DNA of 27,526 nucleotides from Paenibacillaceae bacterium UBA6304. Its GTDB lineage: Bacteria; Bacillota; Bacilli; Paenibacillales; Paenibacillaceae. A program made the position numbers and the translations under genes. The stretch covers positions 1 to 27,526 of the forward strand of contig DJTQ01000134.1 in the NCBI GenBank assembly GCA_002439285.1. The letters run 5' to 3'. Below the pieces are notes generated by a model. That model had not been told where the DNA came from, did not search any database, and saw only the letters and a program-made list of their open reading frames with translations. This document shows, in pieces, positions 25,985 through 27,526 of this stretch (positions are counted from its first letter, which is position 1; every line of letters begins with the position of its first letter).

Positions 25985-27526
25985 CTATCCCTCCCGTACG
26001 GTTAATGTAACGCTTTGCGTATCATTCACATGCCTTCCGATACACAAATCGAACTCGCCCGGCTCCACGACCGGGAACAAATCCGGTCCGATGTATTCCA
26101 GTTGCTCCGCGCCGATCGAAAACTCGACAGTTTGCGTCTCTCCCGGTGCGAGATATACTTTACGGAACCCTTTAAGTTCCTTCGCAGGACGAGTCACCTT
26201 GCTCACCCGGTCTGAGACGTAAAGCTGCACGACTTCCGCGCCTGCACGATCTCCCGTATTCGTCACTTGTACCGTGACGGTCGCCGTTCCGTCCGCCGTG
26301 ATTTCAGCAGCCGGCCCAACGGTCAATCCCGAATATTCAAATTCCGTGTAGCTTAAGCCGAATCCGAACGGATAGCGCGGCTGCAAGTCTTCTTCGAGGT
26401 ATCTTTTTCCCCGGGAACGCTTGCCGTTATAGTAAACCGGAAGCTGCCCAACATGCTTTGGAATGGACACGCTCAGGCGCCCCGACGGATTGACGTCGCC
26501 GAACAGCACGTCGGCCACCGCGTGTCCGCCTTCCTGCCCCGGATACCAAGCCTCCACAATGACATCCGCGTACTCATCGATCCAAGGCTCGGCAATCGGC
26601 CGGCCGTTCACATACACAACGATCAGCGGTTTGCCCAGCTTGTGGACCTCTTGAATCAGCTCCAACTGAACGCCCGACAGTCCCAGGCTCATCCGATCGA
26701 TACCTTCACCGCAATCCATGTCGCTCCAGGAATGTCCCGTTACTTTCGAAGCGCCGGTCTTCAGGTCGATCGTTCCCTCGCCGAAGTCTCTGGCGCTGGA
26801 GCCGCCGACCACCATCACGATGGTATCCGCCTGGGCCGCGCATTCCAGTGCCTTCGGGAATCCTTCACGGGCATCGCCGCGAATCCGGCAACCCGGCGCG
26901 TAGAGCAGCCGATCCTCGGCCTGTTCCGCCCCCAGCTTGGCCCGGATGCCGTCCAGTACCGTCGCCACCTTCTGCCGCGGCTGCGGAGAGGTGTAGTCGC
27001 CGAGCTGGTTATAGGCAGCATCCGCATTCGGGCCGATCACGGCAATCTTCCCCGTACCGGCAGTTGCGGTCAAAGGGAGCAGTCCGCCCTCGTTCTTGAG
27101 CAGGACGATTCCTTCTACGGCTACTTGCCGGGCTAACGATACATGCTCTCGGGAGCCGATGACTTCCTCAGCCCGTTCAGGATTGGCGTAGGGGGCTTCA
27201 AACAGCCCCAGCCGAAACTTCAAACTCAATACCCGGCGTACAGCCTGGTCGAGTACGGAAACCTCCAGTCTTCCGCTAGATACAGCTTCTACTAAATACT
27301 TGCCGAACATTTCGCCGGACATCTCCATGTCCACTCCGGCTTCCAAAGCTTGAACCGCAGCGTCCAGCCCATCTTCCGCCGTGTCATGACCCGAAGCGAG
27401 CATGTCGATCGCTCCGCAATCGGTAATGACCATGCCGTCGAAGCCCCACTGTCCGCGCAGTACGTCGCCGAGCAGTTGACGATTCGTCGTGCAAGGGATG
27501 CCGTCGATCTCGTTATAGGCCGGCAT
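25985..27526 (-). CDS. Glycoside hydrolase family 3 enzyme, 5' end outside window
   Basis: The visible 513 codons are the C-terminal two thirds of a GH3 enzyme; the frame is still open at the window edge, and the Met codon there is internal to the conserved sequence MPAYNEIDGIPCTTNRQLLG. GMVITDCGAIDML (about residues 31-43) carries the family nucleophile Asp at about residue 36. The GH3 C-terminal domain follows (from VALLKN-like EGIVLLKNEGGLLPL, about 105-370). A fibronectin-III-like domain closes the protein (about 430-500: ELKGFRKVYLAPGETQTVEF). Members are beta-glucosidases, beta-xylosidases or related; specificity is undetermined here. It is the most upstream visible gene of the glycan-degradation cluster. 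Confidence 0.93.
   Translation of the reverse strand: MPAYNEIDGIPCTTNRQLLGDVLRGQWGFDGMVITDCGAIDMLASGHDTAEDGLDAAVQALEAGVDMEMSGEMFGKYLVEAVSSGRLEVSVLDQAVRRVLSLKFRLGLFEAPYANPERAEEVIGSREHVSLARQVAVEGIVLLKNEGGLLPLTATAGTGKIAVIGPNADAAYNQLGDYTSPQPRQKVATVLDGIRAKLGAEQAEDRLLYAPGCRIRGDAREGFPKALECAAQADTIVMVVGGSSARDFGEGTIDLKTGASKVTGHSWSDMDCGEGIDRMSLGLSGVQLELIQEVHKLGKPLIVVYVNGRPIAEPWIDEYADVIVEAWYPGQEGGHAVADVLFGDVNPSGRLSVSIPKHVGQLPVYYNGKRSRGKRYLEEDLQPRYPFGFGLSYTEFEYSGLTVGPAAEITADGTATVTVQVTNTGDRAGAEVVQLYVSDRVSKVTRPAKELKGFRKVYLAPGETQTVEFSIGAEQLEYIGPDLFPVVEPGEFDLCIGRHVNDTQSVTLTVREG

Overview
The window looks like chromosomal DNA of a Paenibacillus-like member of the Bacillales. The evidence is strong AAGGAGG-type ribosome binding sites, four apparent TTG starts, sigma-A-like promoters, a purine riboswitch, and a large set of cytoplasmic glycoside hydrolases beside AraC and WYL regulators. 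The genus is inferred; no rRNA or other marker gene is present. I found no tRNA, rRNA, CRISPR array, phage gene or transposase.

Left part (1-2887): a 3'-truncated FAD-dependent oxidoreductase on the minus strand, headed by a sigma-A-type promoter, a purine riboswitch aptamer and an overlapping terminator. A CNNM/CorC-type membrane protein gene diverges from it. Then comes a minus-strand operon (7239 to 2889) encoding a MoxR AAA ATPase, a DUF58 protein, a tandem GNAT acetyltransferase and a DUF4129 membrane protein. Next are a P-loop protein with one degenerate nucleotide-binding site, a small thioredoxin-like protein and a WYL-domain regulator.

Middle (10086-17066): an AraC regulator and a GH20 beta-N-acetylhexosaminidase form a minus-strand pair. 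It diverges from a plus-strand operon of a Gfo/Idh/MocA oxidoreductase and two xylose-isomerase-like TIM-barrel proteins, probably a sugar oxidation/isomerisation module. A 340 bp palindromic MITE-like non-coding element and a secreted copper-amine-oxidase-N-domain protein follow.

Right part (17244-27526): a minus-strand cluster of five carbohydrate-active enzymes, in transcription order GH3, GH38, GH125, GH130 and a second GH38. None of the four complete proteins has a visible signal peptide. Together with the GH20 they could dismantle imported high-mannose N-glycan fragments in the cytoplasm: GH38 and GH125 remove alpha-mannose, GH130 phosphorolyses the beta-mannoside, and GH20 handles N-acetylhexosamine. 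No transporter is in view. The 408 bp gap inside this cluster holds three repeat systems: octamers, four TGTA-N5-TACA dyads, and a 15 bp array that multiplies the stop codon of the GH125 gene.

The most notable signals are the riboswitch (guanine-type core but ON-type terminator geometry, before an FAD oxidoreductase), the dyad array, the stop-codon repeat, and the palindromic intergenic element.
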